From positions 1 through 52,965 of the forward strand of contig JAJZUL010000021.1 of NCBI GenBank assembly GCA_021848545.1: DNA of 52,965 nucleotides, given 5' to 3'. The position numbers and the translations under genes are program-made. This document shows positions 32,595-41,994 of this stretch, piece by piece. The notes below the pieces were generated by a model. It saw only the letters and a list, made by a program, of their open reading frames with translations. It ran no database searches and was not told where the DNA came from. Numbering within the stretch: the stretch's first letter is position 1; every line of letters begins with the position of its first letter. Origin of the DNA: Pseudomonadota bacterium (GTDB lineage: Bacteria > Pseudomonadota > Alphaproteobacteria > Rhodospirillales > Magnetospirillaceae).

Positions 32595-34310
32595 ATGTCA
32601 ATAAAACTAAAATTGACTCTCCTCACGATCGGTGTCCTTGCGGCTTTCGCCGTTGCCGCCGTCCTGACCGTGGTCAGCCTGAAACAGTTGCGCGGCCATG
32701 TGACGCACACCAACCACACCATCCAGCAGGTGGGCAACAATCTGGTGCCGTTGATCCAGGACCGGGCGCGGGTGGAACTGGACGTGGTCCAAATTCAGCA
32801 ATTTCTTTCGGACGCTTCGGCAACCCATCAGACCAGCGACGATTTCAAGGCGGCCGAGCAGTATTCCAAGGCATTCTACGCCGATAGCGCCAGCGCCATC
32901 AAACATGCGCGCGCCCTGGGCCTGAACGATGTGGCCCAGGCGTTCGAGGCGGTTCGCCCCATGTTCGGACCCTATTACAAGCTGGGCCTGACCATGACCA
33001 ACGTCTACATCAACCAGGGTGTCGCCGCCGGCAATCAGGTGATGACCAAATTCGACGCCGAAACCGACGCCATCACCAACAAGGTCGATGCGGCGTCCAA
33101 GCTGGTCTACGCCCATGAACGCCAACAAGTCGCGTCGATGCTGACGGATGGCGGCCGCATGAAGAGCACCACCGACAAGCTGTTCCAGGATCTGAGCGTG
33201 ATCGGGCTGGCTTTCGCCGTTCTCGTCGCCGGCGGCGGGATCTCCATGATCTTCATGATGCGCCGTCTGCTGAGTGAGCTTAGCGACGACATCACCACCG
33301 TCGCCGACAAGATCGACCGGCCGTTGCGCCTCAACCCCGAGCGCAAGGACGAATTCGGCCCCATCGCCCGGGCGCTGATGACGTTCCGCGAGCATTCGCT
33401 GGAAAACGACCGCCTGCGCGCCGCCCAGGAAAACGACGAGGAAAGCGAGCGCCAGAAAGCGCGGCGAAAAGAAATGCACGCGCTGGCCGATGGCTTCGAA
33501 TCCACGGTCAAATCGGTGGTGCGGTCGGTGGGAACGGCCGCGACGGAAATGGAATCCACCGCCGCCTCGCTGTCGGGTATCGCCGACGAAGCCAGCAAGC
33601 AGGCAACCATGGTGGCGGCGGCGGCCGAACAGGCCACCAGCAATGTCCAGACCGTGTCCGCGGCCGCCACCGAACTGACCTCCTCGATCGAGGAAATCAG
33701 TTCCCAGGCCGGCCGGGCGGCGCAGGTCAGCGGCAGGGCGGTCGATCAGGCCCAGCATACCGACGAGATCGTCACCGGTCTGGCGGCGGCGGCCGACAAA
33801 ATCGGCGAAGTGGTGAACCTGATCAACGATATCGCCAGCCAGACCAACCTGCTGGCGCTGAACGCCACCATCGAGGCGGCCCGGGCCGGCGATGCCGGCA
33901 AGGGCTTCGCCGTCGTCGCGGGCGAGGTCAAAAGCCTGGCCAACCAGACGGCGCGGGCCACCGAGGATATCAGCCGCCAGATCAACGGGGTGCAGAGCTC
34001 CACCGCCGAAGCCGTGGATGCCATCCGCTCCATAACCACCACCATCAGCGAAATAAGCGAGATTTCCGCCGCCATCGCTTCCGCCGTCGAGCAACAGGGA
34101 GCCGCCACCCAGGAAATCGCCCGCAATGTCGAGCAGGCGGCCGCCGGCACCCACGAGGTGTCATCCAATATCGCCGGCGTGACGCGGGCCGCGGGCGAAG
34201 CCGGCACCGGCGCCTCCCAGGTGCTGAGCGCCGCCTCCGCCCTGGCCCAACAGGCGACCTATCTCGGCGAGGAGGTGGAAAACTTCATCCGTCGGGTCCG
34301 CGAAGCGTGA
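32595..34310 (+). CDS. Methyl-accepting chemotaxis protein 1
   Basis: This 571-residue chemoreceptor has TM1 at about residues 7-28, a ~165-residue periplasmic helical sensor without Cache or PAS motifs ([20 protein letters not shown] suggests a helical-bundle type), TM2 at about 202-222 ([18 protein letters not shown]), a divergent HAMP, and a cytoplasmic signalling coil. The tip region with [20 protein letters not shown] (about 406-425) and [16 protein letters not shown] binds CheA/CheW. No C-terminal NWETF-like pentapeptide is present. The ligand is unknown. The ATG is preceded by GAGGTCCGACA. A strong hairpin follows the stop. It is a paralog of the next receptor, sharing an 89-bp identical segment. 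Confidence 0.93.
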   Translation: MSIKLKLTLLTIGVLAAFAVAAVLTVVSLKQLRGHVTHTNHTIQQVGNNLVPLIQDRARVELDVVQIQQFLSDASATHQTSDDFKAAEQYSKAFYADSASAIKHARALGLNDVAQAFEAVRPMFGPYYKLGLTMTNVYINQGVAAGNQVMTKFDAETDAITNKVDAASKLVYAHERQQVASMLTDGGRMKSTTDKLFQDLSVIGLAFAVLVAGGGISMIFMMRRLLSELSDDITTVADKIDRPLRLNPERKDEFGPIARALMTFREHSLENDRLRAAQENDEESERQKARRKEMHALADGFESTVKSVVRSVGTAATEMESTAASLSGIADEASKQATMVAAAAEQATSNVQTVSAAATELTSSIEEISSQAGRAAQVSGRAVDQAQHTDEIVTGLAAAADKIGEVVNLINDIASQTNLLALNATIEAARAGDAGKGFAVVAGEVKSLANQTARATEDISRQINGVQSSTAEAVDAIRSITTTISEISEISAAIASAVEQQGAATQEIARNVEQAAAGTHEVSSNIAGVTRAAGEAGTGASQVLSAASALAQQATYLGEEVENFIRRVREA

Positions 34311-34323
34311 CACGAGCCTGATC

Positions 34324-34358
34324 GGCGGGTCGGCCCCTGGCCGGCCCGCCATCATGCT
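34324..34358 (+). terminator. Intrinsic terminator after chemoreceptor 1
   Basis: The 12-bp arms at 34324-34335 (GGCGGGTCGGCC) and 34339-34350 (GGCCGGCCCGCC) pair with one mismatch around a CCT loop, followed by ATCATGCTTTT. It separates the two chemoreceptor genes into different transcripts. Confidence 0.65.
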
Positions 34359-34591
34359 TTTGCACCTATCCCCGACAGGCGTCTCCTATGCCGTCGCATA
34401 ATTGAAAGGCGGGCGGTTCTGGGGCAAACTTGCGTCTAAGTCGCATTGCGTTACGATCACGCGCGTTACGTCATCCCGCTTGTGCGGCTGGTGAAATCGA
34501 GCGCCGTCATGAAAGACCGACAATTCGCCGAATTTCGTCGCGGGATTCGTCCACGTAACCCGTCGTCGCCTGCATCATAGAGGTGGATGTC

Positions 34592-36292
34592 ATGTTGAAG
34601 CTGTTCGCGCGCCTTGGCATGAGCGCCAAGGTCATCAGCATCGTCGCCCTTCTTGCCATTTTCACTATTGCCGCGACAATATTTTCCACCGCCAGCATGC
34701 GGCACATCGACAAATCTTATACGACGCTCGTTGACGGGCCGATACGGGGGGCCACCGCCCTGGAGACGGTGCGGGCCGATGCCTACCGCGCCGGCCGCGC
34801 CCTGTTTCTGTTGACGAGCCAGACCGACCAAGCCGGCAACCGGGACGCCCTGGCGCGCATCGGACACTCGCGGCAGGAATTCACCGAATATCTGGATCGG
34901 GCTAAGACAGCCCTTCCCCGCCGGCAGGAAGCGTTAAACGAAATCGGCACCGCCTGGACGGCGGCATTCAACGGCGTCTGCGGCGCGGTGATCAAGAACG
35001 GCAACTCCACCGACCTCACCTCCAACGCGTTGGCGGCGGCGCTGATGCGCGACAAGTGCAGTCCCGCCCTCAACAAAGTCATTGAAGACCTTGCCACCCT
35101 CAAACACGCGGTCGACGCCCATGTGGTAAAGTCCAATAAAGCCGCCAGCGGCATCACGGACACCACCATCCTGTATACCTACGTCATCGTGGGCGCCGGT
35201 TTGATCCTTACCCTGCTGGTGGCGCTGTTTCTGACCCGGTCCGGGATCAGCCGCCCCATTCTGTCGCTAAGCGACGCCATGAAGCGGCTGGCGGACAAGG
35301 ATTTGTCCGTGAACATCCCCGGCCGCGAGCGGGTGGACGAGATCGGCCACATGGCCCGGACCGTCGCCGTCTTCAAGGACAACGCCATCGTTCAGCGCGA
35401 CATGGAACAGCGTGAGCGCGAGCAGGCGGCCGCCCGGGAAAAGCGGGCCCATGCCATCGAATCGCTGACCGACAGCTTTGATTCCAAGATCGGCAACATC
35501 CTGGACACGGTATCGGGCGCCAGCGTCGAACTGGAAGCCACCGCCCAATCCATGTCCAACAGCGCCGACCAGACCAACTCCCAGGCGGTCGCCGTCGCCG
35601 CGGCCACCGAACAGGCCAGCGCCAGCGTCGAGACCGTCGCGTCGGCCGCCGAGGAATTGTCGGCCTCCATCCAGGAGATCGGCCGCCAGGTCGCGCAATC
35701 CTCGCGGATATCGGCCAACGCTTCGGAACAGGCCAGCCGCACCAACGACACCGTCCGCGGCCTGGCCGAAACCTCGGTCAAAATCGGCGAGGTGGTCAAT
35801 CTCATCAACGACATCGCCAGCCAGACCAACCTGCTGGCGCTGAACGCCACCATCGAGGCGGCCCGGGCCGGCGATGCCGGCAAGGGCTTCGCCGTCGTCG
35901 CCAATGAGGTCAAGAACCTGGCCAACCAGACGGCGCGGGCCACCGAAGAAATCGGCAACCAGATCGGCGCGGTCCAGGGCGCGACCAATGAGGCGGTGGA
36001 CGCCATCCAGGCCATCGTCCAGCGCATCGACGAAATCAACCACATCGCCACCGCCATCTCGGCGGCGGTGGAGCAGCAATCGGCCGCCACCCAGGAAATC
36101 GCCCGCAACGTCCAGGAAGCGGCGTCGGGCACCCAACAGGTGTCGGAAAATATCGGCGCGGTCAGCACGGCGGCCGAATCGACCGGCGCCGCGTCGCGCC
36201 AGGTGCTGGCCTCGGCCAAATCCCTGGCCGAGGAAGCCGACATGCTGAAAAGGGTGGTGAGCGACTTCCTCCATGGCGTGAAAAGCGCCTGA
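34592..36292 (+). CDS. Methyl-accepting chemotaxis protein 2
   Basis: This 566-residue chemoreceptor is read from ATG 34592, chosen because AGAGGTGGA lies 4-5 bp upstream; a GTG at 34583 is in frame. TM1 spans about residues 13-33 and TM2 about 190-213 ([18 protein letters not shown]). The periplasmic part is a four-helix-bundle type ([32 protein letters not shown]). HAMP contains [23 protein letters not shown], followed by a full signalling domain with the conserved tip ([19 protein letters not shown]). The sensory input is unknown. The signalling halves of the two receptors are almost the same while the sensor halves differ, as expected if a duplicated receptor exchanged its input domain. 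Confidence 0.94.
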   Translation: MLKLFARLGMSAKVISIVALLAIFTIAATIFSTASMRHIDKSYTTLVDGPIRGATALETVRADAYRAGRALFLLTSQTDQAGNRDALARIGHSRQEFTEYLDRAKTALPRRQEALNEIGTAWTAAFNGVCGAVIKNGNSTDLTSNALAAALMRDKCSPALNKVIEDLATLKHAVDAHVVKSNKAASGITDTTILYTYVIVGAGLILTLLVALFLTRSGISRPILSLSDAMKRLADKDLSVNIPGRERVDEIGHMARTVAVFKDNAIVQRDMEQREREQAAAREKRAHAIESLTDSFDSKIGNILDTVSGASVELEATAQSMSNSADQTNSQAVAVAAATEQASASVETVASAAEELSASIQEIGRQVAQSSRISANASEQASRTNDTVRGLAETSVKIGEVVNLINDIASQTNLLALNATIEAARAGDAGKGFAVVANEVKNLANQTARATEEIGNQIGAVQGATNEAVDAIQAIVQRIDEINHIATAISAAVEQQSAATQEIARNVQEAASGTQQVSENIGAVSTAAESTGAASRQVLASAKSLAEEADMLKRVVSDFLHGVKSA

Positions 36293-36386
36293 TCCGGGTA
36301 ACGCCACGCCAGCCCATGGCGGCGCGCCCGGATAGCGGCTATACAGAGGGGACGTCCCCGGTCACAATGATCGACAGGTTCTACTC

Positions 36387-36887
36387 ATGCTTGCGACCAA
36401 GGATTTTCGACTGGCGGTCCTGACCGCCGCCGCCATGGCTGTTCTGGCGTCACCCGCCGCCGCCAAGGAAACGGCGCCGCTCTGGCACAAGACCTGCGCC
36501 AAGGCGGGGGGCAAGACCGATTGCTTCGTCGAGCAATTCACCATGATCCGCAACCATGGCCGTACCGTGCCGATCCTGCATACGCGCATGGATTTCGACG
36601 GCGCCGGCAAGGATAAGGCGCGCATCCTGCTGACCACGCCGCTGGGCGTGTTGCTGCCGGCGGGGCTTCACCTTTCCATGGATGGCGGCAAACCCTTCGC
36701 CCTGCCCTTCGACCGCTGCGACCGTTACGGCTGCACCGCCATTGCCAATCTCAATCAGTCGGCCATGCTTAAATTGGAACGGGGCCGGACCCTGATGGTG
36801 CGCTTCGTCGTCACCCCCAAGGTCGCGCCCGATATCCCCGTGCGATTGCAGGGATTGGCCGCCGCCTTGCGTTCCTTGCGGAAATAA
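36387..36887 (+). CDS. IalB-family secreted protein
   Basis: This 166-residue protein has a clear signal peptide (cleavage after ASPAAA, about residue 26), so it acts in the periplasm or at the surface. The mature part shows the invasion-associated locus B layout: LWHKTCAKAG and KTDCFVEQF near the start (first cysteine pair), FRCD-like FDRCDRYGCTA (second pair) and a beta-rich core LLTTPLGVLLPAGLHLSMDG. IalB proteins are widespread in free-living alphaproteobacteria, where the function is not known; the name comes from Bartonella. It stands alone between the chemoreceptor and the convergent FlaF-like gene. Confidence 0.87.
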   Translation: MLATKDFRLAVLTAAAMAVLASPAAAKETAPLWHKTCAKAGGKTDCFVEQFTMIRNHGRTVPILHTRMDFDGAGKDKARILLTTPLGVLLPAGLHLSMDGGKPFALPFDRCDRYGCTAIANLNQSAMLKLERGRTLMVRFVVTPKVAPDIPVRLQGLAAALRSLRK

Positions 36888-36911
36888 AGGCGCGCGGTTT
36901 CCCGCGAATCG

Positions 36912-37313
36912 TCAGCTTTTCCGCTCGATTTCGGCCAAAAGCCAGTGGTCGATATCCTGGCCGTTGGGCCGGCCCCGGCTTTCCCACAGGAAATAAGCGC
37001 GCGCGCGGATGCGTTCGATGTCGCCGCCGCCGGCCAGTGCCGAGGATACCCGGCGATTGATGGTCACCAGGGCATGAACATTGTCGTCATGGGTGCCGGT
37101 CCGCGCCGTGGTGCCCAGGGCGAAACGGCTTTGATGGCGGTCGGGCACGGGCCAGTTCTGGGTGGTGGCGATATGGCTCAAAGCCCGCCAAACGCGATGG
37201 TTGCGCTCCAGCGCATCGACAAAGGTTCCGGCATCTTGCGCCCGGTCGAGAGCGGCAGCGGCGCCATCCAGGGCCAAAGCGCCCCGTTCGGCAAGGCTGA
37301 GGTCATACGCCAT
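36912..37313 (-). CDS. FlaF-like protein fused to a DUF2934 segment
   Basis: This 133-residue protein is read from ATG 37313, because AGGAAAGGGG is placed well for it and too close to the ATG at 37319. Residues 1-92 follow flagellin regulator FlaF: a helical start, then FVDALERNHRVWRALSHIATTQNW, then VHALVTINRRVSSALAG, equivalent to the FlaF I-x-I-N-R-x-(I/V)-x-x-G-L end. Residues about 96-131 (ERIRARAYFLWESRGRPNGQDIDHWLLAE) are a DUF2934 motif, which normally stands alone in small proteins. FlaF promotes flagellin translation in other alphaproteobacteria. No other flagellar genes are in the window, though two chemoreceptors are neighbours. FlaF identity is moderately certain. Confidence 0.68.
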   Translation of the reverse strand: MAYDLSLAERGALALDGAAAALDRAQDAGTFVDALERNHRVWRALSHIATTQNWPVPDRHQSRFALGTTARTGTHDDNVHALVTINRRVSSALAGGGDIERIRARAYFLWESRGRPNGQDIDHWLLAEIERKS

Positions 37314-37319
37314 CGCCAT

Positions 37320-37772
37320 TCCCCTTTCCTGTCTGCCCGGGGCGGACCGTCCGTCCCGCTGATCGTCGGTTGAGACGCAACCAGCATCGACGCTGAGGGG
37401 GCCGAAAGTAAAGTGATATTACGTACTATAACAATTTTAATAGCCAGTCTTATTCCACCTCTGATACCCGCCCCGACCGTTCGCGAAATCCCCCTTTATT
37501 CAACAGGTTACGGCGCCACCCCGGCACCATGCCGCGCCCGCCGGAAAAGCGGCGGAAACACAGCCCCGACCCTTTGGTATTAGAGCGACGCGCCTCAAAT
37601 CTGAAACATCTGGCTCAATCTTGGACGCGTCGCTCCAGCGAGCATTGAGCGAGCGGCCAAGCGCGCGGACGCGCGCGCCCGGCGAGGGCTAAATATAAAG
37701 CGTTTCGAGCATTGAGCGAGCGGCCAAGCAGCCGGACGGCTGCGCTTAGGCAGAGGGCCAAATATAAAGCGT
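37320..37772 (-). other. Intergenic region with repeats between flaF-like gene and glgB
   Basis: No gene is seen in this 453-bp stretch. The part at 37400-37470 is AT-rich and probably carries the promoter of the FlaF-like gene. Perfect 10-bp inverted arms GAGCGACGCG (37583-37592) and CGCGTCGCTC (37626-37635) enclose 33 bp. Two tandem ~68-bp units follow to 37774. Confidence 0.65.
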
Positions 37773-37774
37773 TT
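37639..37774. repeat. Two tandem ~68-bp repeats with compensated hairpins
   Basis: Unit A is 37639-37705 and unit B 37706-37774. Each opens with CGAGCATTGAGCGAGCGGCC and closes with AAATATAAAGCGTTT. The middle differs but forms a hairpin in both: GCGCGC-GGAC-GCGCGC (37661-37676) and GCAGCC-GGAC-GGCTGC (37728-37743). The stem sequence changes on both sides while the GGAC loop stays, as expected if pairing is maintained. Unit B overlaps the last codon of glgB. A related 28-bp block (25 of 28 identical to 37657-37684) lies at 3100-3127. It looks like a REP-type element or a transcript-end structure. Confidence 0.7.
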
Positions 37775-40019
37775 AGACCGCGGTGGCCGCCGTTTCGGCC
37801 GCGTCATCCACCGCGTCGTCCGCCGTTTCGTCCGATTCGATCTTGTCGCAGCGCAGGACGATGGCCGCCAGCGGCGGCAGGGTCAGGGCCACGGAATGGG
37901 GACGCCCCATCCACGGCCTGTCCTCGGACGGGATCGGCCCCAGCCCGTTGCCGACATCGCCGCCGCCGTAATGGCGGCTGTCGGTATTGAGCACCTCGCG
38001 GTACAGGCCCTTCAACGGCACCCCCAGCCGGTAATCCCGGCGCGGGACCGGGGTCAGGTTGACCACCACCGCCAGCATCTCGTCGCCCTCGCCCCGGCGC
38101 AGATAGGACAGAACGGATTGCTCGTTATCGTTGCAATCTATCCACTCGAACCCGTTCGAATCGAAATCGTGGCGATGAAGCGCGGGCTCGGCGCCGTAGA
38201 GATGGTTGAGATCGCGCACCAACCGCTGGATGCCCTGGTGGAAGGGATAATCGAGAACGTACCAGTCCAACACCCCGGCGCTGTTCCATTCGGTGCCCTG
38301 GCCGAATTCGGTGCCCATGAACAGCAGTTTCTTGCCGGGATGGGTAAACATATAGGCGTACAGCGTCCTGAGATTGGCGTGACGCTGCCATTCGTCGCCG
38401 GGCATCTTGTTCAGCATCGATTGTTTCCCATGGGACACTTCGTCATGGGAAAAGGGCAGGATGAAATTTTCCGAAAAGGCGTACAGCATGCTGAAGGTCA
38501 GCATGCCGTGATGGTATTTGCGATGAACGGGATCGTGCGCCATGAAGCGCAGGGTGTCGTTCATCCAGCCCATGTTCCATTTCAGGTCGAACCCCAGCCC
38601 GCCGGTATAGACGGGCCGGCTGACCTGCGGCCATGACGTCGATTCCTCGGCCACCATCAGCGCGCCCGGACATTCCTCGTGAACGGCGATGTTGAGGTCG
38701 CGCAGAAAGGCGATGGCCTCCAGATTCTCGCGCCCGCCGTATTTGTTGGGAATCCAATCCCCTTCCGTGCGCGAATAATCGAGATACAGCATGGACGCCA
38801 CCGCATCGACGCGAAGCCCGTCGATATGGAATTCCTCCAGCCAATAGACGGCGTTGGCGACCAGAAAGTTTTTCACCTCGTTGCGGCCGTAATCGAAAAT
38901 CAGGGTCGCCCAGTCGCGATGCTCGCCGCGCCGGGGATCGGCATGTTCGTAAAGGGCGCCGCCGTCGAACCAGGCCAGACCGTGGGCGTCCTTGGGGAAA
39001 TGGGCCGGCACCCAGTCCAGCAGAACGCCGATGCCGTTGGCGTGCATGTGATCGACGAAATAACGAAAGGCGTCGGCATCGCCGTAACGCGCGGTCGGCG
39101 CAAAATAGCCGGTGACCTGATAGCCCCAGGACGGATCGAACGGATGTTCCATCACCGGCATCAGTTCGATATGGGTGAACCCCATTTCGCGGGCGTAATC
39201 GGCCAGCCGGTGGCTCAGTTCCCGATACCCGAGAAAGCCGCCTTCGACGTCGCGCTGCCACGAGCCCAGATGGACCTCGTAGACCGACATCGGCGTGTGC
39301 AGCCAGTCGCGCGCCGCCCGCGCCTCCATCCAATCGCCGTCGTTCCATTCGAAAACGGTGCGGGCCGGGGCGATCACCGACGCGGTCTTCGGGCGCAATT
39401 CGAACTGCCGGCCATAGGGGTCGGATTTGAGCACCACATGGCCGCTGTGCCGGTTGCGGATTTCGAACTTGTACAGGTGGCCCGGTTCAAGGTCGGGAAT
39501 GAACAACTCCCAGACGCCGCTGCCGCCGCGAACCCGCATGGGATGGCGCCGCCCGTCCCAGCGATTGAAATCGCCGACCACGCTGACCCGCTCGGCATTG
39601 GGCGCCCAGACGGCGAACCGCACGCCGGCGATCTCGTCCACCTCGTGCTCGTGGGCGCCCAGCACCCGATAAATGTGATGGTGGCGCCCCTCGCCGAAAA
39701 GATGAATGTCGAAATCCGACAATTGCGGCCCGAAGGTATAGGCGTCGTGACCGATATGGTCGTGATGGTCGTCGTCGCGCCAGATCACCCGGTAGTGAGC
39801 CGGAATCGCCGCCCCCTGGCCGCGCCATTCGAACAGATCGGTACCGGGAACCCGGTTCATGGCCAGATCCCCCTCGGCGATGGAAACCGAGATGGCGTCG
39901 GGCAACAGCACCCGGATCACCGTCTCGCCGTCGATTTCGTGACGGCCCAATACCGCGAACGGGTCGTGATGGCGAGCGGTGACGATGCGCTGCAACTCGG
40001 TCTCGATACGCGTATCCAT
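37773..40019 (-). CDS. glgB: 1,4-alpha-glucan branching enzyme GlgB
   Basis: This 748-residue GH13 enzyme moves chain segments to make alpha-1,6 branches in glycogen. The N-terminal ~230 residues hold the GlgB-N and CBM48 beta domains ([17 protein letters not shown]). The catalytic barrel has [26 protein letters not shown] (nucleophile Asp), VAEESTSWP (acid Glu) and LPFSHDEV (transition-state Asp). A C-terminal beta domain follows. Length is normal for the family. ATG is at 40019. It is the last gene of the minus-strand glucan cluster, 166 bp after the GH57 gene at 40186-41652, and its stop sits in a tandem repeat. Confidence 0.96.
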   Translation of the reverse strand: MDTRIETELQRIVTARHHDPFAVLGRHEIDGETVIRVLLPDAISVSIAEGDLAMNRVPGTDLFEWRGQGAAIPAHYRVIWRDDDHHDHIGHDAYTFGPQLSDFDIHLFGEGRHHHIYRVLGAHEHEVDEIAGVRFAVWAPNAERVSVVGDFNRWDGRRHPMRVRGGSGVWELFIPDLEPGHLYKFEIRNRHSGHVVLKSDPYGRQFELRPKTASVIAPARTVFEWNDGDWMEARAARDWLHTPMSVYEVHLGSWQRDVEGGFLGYRELSHRLADYAREMGFTHIELMPVMEHPFDPSWGYQVTGYFAPTARYGDADAFRYFVDHMHANGIGVLLDWVPAHFPKDAHGLAWFDGGALYEHADPRRGEHRDWATLIFDYGRNEVKNFLVANAVYWLEEFHIDGLRVDAVASMLYLDYSRTEGDWIPNKYGGRENLEAIAFLRDLNIAVHEECPGALMVAEESTSWPQVSRPVYTGGLGFDLKWNMGWMNDTLRFMAHDPVHRKYHHGMLTFSMLYAFSENFILPFSHDEVSHGKQSMLNKMPGDEWQRHANLRTLYAYMFTHPGKKLLFMGTEFGQGTEWNSAGVLDWYVLDYPFHQGIQRLVRDLNHLYGAEPALHRHDFDSNGFEWIDCNDNEQSVLSYLRRGEGDEMLAVVVNLTPVPRRDYRLGVPLKGLYREVLNTDSRHYGGGDVGNGLGPIPSEDRPWMGRPHSVALTLPPLAAIVLRCDKIESDETADDAVDDAAETAATAV

Positions 40020-40185
40020 GGGGTATTCTACCCATCCTTCACGAAGATTGTCCGACGGAGTCGGCGCGGGGCGCGAAAACGGACGGGACGCGTGCCGTGC
40101 AGCGCCGCCGCTCCCCCCGGCTCCATGGTAAGGGTTTCACGGGCCGGGGACCAGCCGCCTGATTTCTCACACCGGCGCGCGGGGA

Positions 40186-41652
40186 TCAGGCGAAATCGTG
40201 GGTCGCGATGGCGCTGGCCCGACGGCACAATTCGCGGCCGTAATCGGTCCATTGGCCCTGGCCCCAATAGCGGTAGCAGCTGGTCTGCGAGGACAGGAGA
40301 TAGAACAAAGCCCTGCGGTAGCGCCCGTCCGAACTGAACACCTTGGGCTCGACCACATTGGCGTAGAAGGCGGCGCTGGCCGCTTCCATCGGCTTCAGGA
40401 CGTTGTCATAGCCCTTCACCCAGGAAATGTCGTTGGTCCAACTGCCGCCATCCATGTTGAAGCGATGGTCGGCCTTGGCCGCGTCGGCGATGGCCTTGGC
40501 CAGCGCCTCCGGCCCGTCGCCCGGCTTCATGCGATCCCACACCGCTTTTTGATGGATGGGTTGCAGCACCGGCAGATCCTCTTCGCGCACGCCGCTCGCG
40601 AACAGATGTTCCAGATATTCCGACCCGTTCATCAAAGGCGTCGCCGTGTGGGAGCAACTGTGCACCACCTCCATGAATTTCGGCGGGAACTCGTTCATCA
40701 TCACCCCGCCATTCTCGCCATCGGCGATCTGGCTGACCAAAGGCGGCACCAAACGGCCGGCCAGGGGCTGACGCGTCAGGCCCTGAGCCTCGTACCAGGG
40801 CTGCATCTGCGCCACCAGCTTGGTGTCGGACCCTTGCGTCTTGATCAGGGCGACGATGCTGACGCTTTCGCCGGCCGAATTGGTCGCCACCAGCCGATGG
40901 GGCAGATGCTTCCATTCCGGTCCCCAACCGTTTTCCGGCCGCTCCACCGTGTGCTCCTGCACCAGCACCCATTGATAGCCGCATTCCTTCAGGGTGCGGA
41001 CGAATTCATAGGCGATGTCGGGATGGTTGGGCAGGGCCATTTCCGATGGCGAGAAACCGCGCACCCGCGACAGCGCCTCCGTCCCGAAAATGGCGGCGAA
41101 ATGATGCTGCCAGGCCCGCACATGCAGGCGGTAATCCTGGACCGGCGTGCTGGGCGCCACCGCATGGCCCCAGGGGCAGCCCAACCATTCGACGCAATGC
41201 CGATAGCGGTTGTCGCAGGTGATCCGTTTCAGGGCGTCGAACACGTCGTCCAGCCCCATATGGCGCAGGCCGTGAAACAGGGTGCCGGAATATTCCAGCA
41301 TCACCCTGGGTTCCTTGCCCTCGTCAACCAATTGGGGGATGAACTCGCCCATGCGCTTGTAGCACCAATGGAAGACCGGGGCGTTGTGATTGTCGCCGAT
41401 CCCCTGGTTTTCCATCATGTACTGAAGATTGGAAATGACGTCGGCGGTGGCCAGATCGCCGCCGCCGGCCGGTATCAGCGGCTGGTGCATGTGCAGCGCG
41501 ATCGCCGCCGCGCTTTTGATGCCGGCGAAATCGATGCCGCCGCGATCGGCATACAGCCGTTTGCCGGCACCCTCGGCAACGACCCTGGCGATCAGATCCT
41601 CGCGGCCCGAGATGTTCGGCACACCGTCCACATATTCCGGAAGTTCGGTCAT
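40186..41652 (-). CDS. GH57-family glycoside hydrolase
   Basis: This 488-residue protein shows the GH57 barrel motifs: ALHMHQPLIPAGG near residue 50 (motif 1, HQP), GFSPSEMALP near 203 with the candidate nucleophile Glu, and SQIADGENGGVMM near 312 with the candidate acid Asp. GH57 members include alpha-amylases, 4-alpha-glucanotransferases and branching enzymes. The exact activity cannot be read from sequence, but the setting between glgB and other glucan genes makes alpha-glucan processing likely. The start at ATG 41652 (TGACC-free leader ATACTGTC) is clear. It precedes glgB in the transcript and is separated from the upstream GH57 gene by a tandem repeat block. Confidence 0.87.
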   Translation of the reverse strand: MTELPEYVDGVPNISGREDLIARVVAEGAGKRLYADRGGIDFAGIKSAAAIALHMHQPLIPAGGGDLATADVISNLQYMMENQGIGDNHNAPVFHWCYKRMGEFIPQLVDEGKEPRVMLEYSGTLFHGLRHMGLDDVFDALKRITCDNRYRHCVEWLGCPWGHAVAPSTPVQDYRLHVRAWQHHFAAIFGTEALSRVRGFSPSEMALPNHPDIAYEFVRTLKECGYQWVLVQEHTVERPENGWGPEWKHLPHRLVATNSAGESVSIVALIKTQGSDTKLVAQMQPWYEAQGLTRQPLAGRLVPPLVSQIADGENGGVMMNEFPPKFMEVVHSCSHTATPLMNGSEYLEHLFASGVREEDLPVLQPIHQKAVWDRMKPGDGPEALAKAIADAAKADHRFNMDGGSWTNDISWVKGYDNVLKPMEAASAAFYANVVEPKVFSSDGRYRRALFYLLSSQTSCYRYWGQGQWTDYGRELCRRASAIATHDFA

Positions 41653-41680
41653 GACAGTATCCTTATATTTGTAAATTAGG

Positions 41681-41994
41681 CCTCAGGCGCCGGCGGTCGC
41701 GTCCGCTCCCTTGGCTGTCCTCGCGACCTACGGTGCTCCGCACCTCCGGGTCGCTCCGGCGCGCTCAACGCGCATAGTCGTCGCTAAACGCTCCTCCGGT
41801 TCATAATATCCTGCCTCAGGCGCCGGCGGTCGCGTCCGCTCCCTTGGCTGTCCTCGCGACCTACGGTGCTCCGCACCTCCGGGTCGCTCCGGCGCGCTGG
41901 TTTTGGTGCTCCGCTCCGCTTCGGGCGCAGAGTCGTCGCTAAACGCTCCTCCGGTTCATATCCTGCCTCAGGCGCTGGCGGTCGCGTCCATTCA
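41681..41994. repeat. Tandem ~133/152-bp repeats between two GH57 genes
   Basis: Copies begin at 41681, 41814 and 41966 with CCTCAGGCGC(C/T)GGCGGTCGCG. The first 85 bp or so of copies 1 and 2 are identical. A variable part follows, then a shared AGTCGTCGCTAAACGCTCCT block. Copy 3 is only ~29 bp and runs into the stop codon of the upstream GH57 gene. No gene is supported in the 339-bp gap. The unit has palindromic patches (GGTGCTCCGCACC) and looks like a duplicated intergenic element. Confidence 0.8.
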
